Part shown: positions 6,258 to 6,737 of the stretch, one piece after another
Layout: each line of letters begins with the position of its first letter
How positions within the stretch are numbered: the stretch's first letter is position 1
DNA from: Pseudomonadota bacterium
Lineage (GTDB): Bacteria; Desulfobacterota; Desulfobulbia; Desulfobulbales; Desulfobulbaceae
Direction: 5' to 3'
DNA: 6,737 nucleotides
Assembly: GCA_009778235.1 (NCBI GenBank)
Contig: WRKE01000208.1
Location: 1-6,737 of the forward strand
The notes under the pieces: generated by a model
Seen by the model: the letters and a program-made list of their open reading frames with translations, nothing else
Database searches by the model: none
Told to the model about the DNA's origin: nothing
Position numbers and translations under genes: made by a program

Positions 6258-6273
6258 TGGCAGATCTTTTGCA
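6258..6273 (+). promoter_or_regulatory. Sigma-54 (RpoN) promoter, -24/-12
   Basis: TGGCAG-N5-TTGCA matches the sigma-54 consensus TGGCAC-N5-TTGC at 9 of 10 defined positions. The invariant GG (6259-6260) and GC (6271-6272) are separated by exactly 10 bases. Transcription would begin near 6284, giving a leader of about 86 nt before the ATG at 6370. It points at the secreted-protein gene. Sigma-54 promoters are established for many PEP-CTERM genes, whose activator PrsR is an enhancer-binding protein, so the promoter and the gene call support each other. Such promoters require an activator; candidate upstream sites are present. Confidence 0.7.
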
Positions 6274-6358
6274 AAAGAAGATACATCACCCCATACGACG
6301 AATGGTGCGGCAGGCGGGGGCCAACATGCGGCACTCAAAAAGTGAACAGGCCTATTTT

Positions 6359-6365
6359 GGGAGGG
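6359..6365 (+). promoter_or_regulatory. Strong Shine-Dalgarno site for the gene at 6370
   Basis: GGGAGGG, containing the core GGAGG at 6360-6364, lies 5 nt before ATG 6370. This fixes the start of the last gene, which has no stop codon in the window, and argues against the overlapping frame that runs through 6126-6464. Confidence 0.8.
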
Positions 6366-6369
6366 TCTT

Positions 6370-6737
6370 ATGAAGCTGAAACTAATGGTTGGACTGGCAG
6401 TATTGTTGCTGGCTGCACAGGCTCACGCGCTGGACGTGTCGGATGTGCAATTGAATGGAAATGATGCGACCTCCGTCTCGGAATGGGGGAAAAAGAATCC
6501 GCAAACCTTGCTCTCGGACTCCGGTTTCACCTGGCTCTTCAAGGACTCCCCTTCGCCCAACAGTGGTTTTAAATATGATGAGGCGGGCGGGATAACCTTT
6601 GGCATGAATGTGGACGGGACCAACAACTCTCCAATCGGGACCTGGGATTTCACCTGGAGCGGCATTGCCACGACCATGACCGTTGACTTGTATGTGGTTC
6701 TTGAGTCAGGTCCCAACTTTGTCGGATTCTTTTTCGA
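6370..6737 (+). CDS. Secreted protein, probable PEP-CTERM-type, 5' part
   Basis: The first 122 residues of a gene that continues beyond the window. MKLK is followed by a hydrophobic stretch (residues 5-17) and an A-H-A site, so signal peptidase I would cut after Ala20, exporting the protein across the inner membrane. The mature part begins LDVSDVQLNGNDATSV and contains GGITFGMNVDG, then GTWDFTWSG (90-98) and VDLYVVLESGPNFVGFFF (105-122). The sequence NGNDA followed by GTW-(x)-(F/L)-(T/S)-W and a beta strand ending in VVVLK/E...F..(Y/F)(L/F)F is a pattern I associate with PEP-CTERM, exosortase-sorted extracellular proteins of Gram-negatives. The C-terminal PEP motif, membrane helix and basic tail that would prove this are off-window. 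The start is fixed by GGGAGGG at 6359-6365, and a sigma-54 promoter lies at 6258. Third codon positions are more mixed than in the upstream genes. Family assignment is moderate; secretion is well supported. Confidence 0.75.
   Translation, partial: MKLKLMVGLAVLLLAAQAHALDVSDVQLNGNDATSVSEWGKKNPQTLLSDSGFTWLFKDSPSPNSGFKYDEAGGITFGMNVDGTNNSPIGTWDFTWSGIATTMTVDLYVVLESGPNFVGFFF

Larger units (their letters stand above)
5743..6369. other. Long intergenic region with structured and AT-rich halves
   Basis: No recognisable gene is seen in these 627 bases on either strand. The first part, up to about 5970, keeps the GC-rich character of the upstream genes and contains a terminator-like element and a nested palindrome (5926-5965). 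It also has a GCGGTGG/CCACCGC inverted repeat (5846-5852 with 5904-5910). From about 5971 to 6300 the DNA becomes clearly richer in A+T, most strongly at 6180-6235, and carries palindromes, a direct repeat and a sigma-54-type promoter for the gene at 6370. The second half is best read as a regulatory region. The role of the first half is unknown; a small RNA or a repeat element is possible but not shown. Confidence 0.6.

Noticed and set aside
6126..6464. Plus-strand frame of 112 codons spanning the sigma-54 promoter
   Set aside because: It overlaps the promoter and runs out of frame into the signal-peptide gene, which has a far better Shine-Dalgarno and a recognisable product.

Overview
The window is a GC-rich bacterial housekeeping segment, all on the + strand, that ends in a lower-GC intergenic region and the start of a secreted-protein gene. 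The gene set (RF2, a short HD-domain dGTPase-like protein, valyl-tRNA synthetase, NadC, a 2H RNA phosphodiesterase/ligase) is broadly bacterial. The protein style, plus a probable PEP-CTERM-type secreted protein behind a sigma-54 promoter, fits a Gram-negative such as a Desulfobacterota/deltaproteobacterial sulfate reducer relative. That taxonomic guess is inference; no rRNA or unique marker is present.

Layout. Positions 1-330 hold the 3' end of prfB. A 21-nt gap leads to the dgt-like gene (352-1425), which is probably co-transcribed with prfB. A 107-nt spacer with three small hairpins leads to valS (1533-4217). nadC (4219-5058) starts 1 nt after the valS stop and is almost certainly translationally coupled to it. 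After a 117-nt spacer comes thpR (5176-5742), followed by a probable intrinsic terminator (5779-5804). These genes serve translation (RF2, ValRS), nucleotide-pool control (dGTPase-like), NAD synthesis (NadC) and RNA-end chemistry (ThpR). They look like a growth-related cluster rather than one pathway.

From 5743 to 6369 no convincing gene is visible. The first part (to about 5970) is GC-rich and contains a strong nested palindrome (5926-5965). The second part (about 5971-6300) is much richer in A+T and contains a hairpin, a TGTTTA/TAAACA palindrome, a spaced 10-bp direct repeat and a near-consensus sigma-54 promoter (TGGCAG-N5-TTGCA, 6258-6273). The promoter sits about 100 nt upstream of a good Shine-Dalgarno sequence and an ATG at 6370.

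The gene from 6370 runs off the window. It encodes a signal peptide and a domain that resembles the N-terminal body of PEP-CTERM (exosortase substrate) proteins. The most interesting part of the window is this promoter/secreted-protein unit: a sigma-54-driven, probably exosortase-linked extracellular protein. I see no clearly new multi-gene system; the five upstream genes are ordinary.
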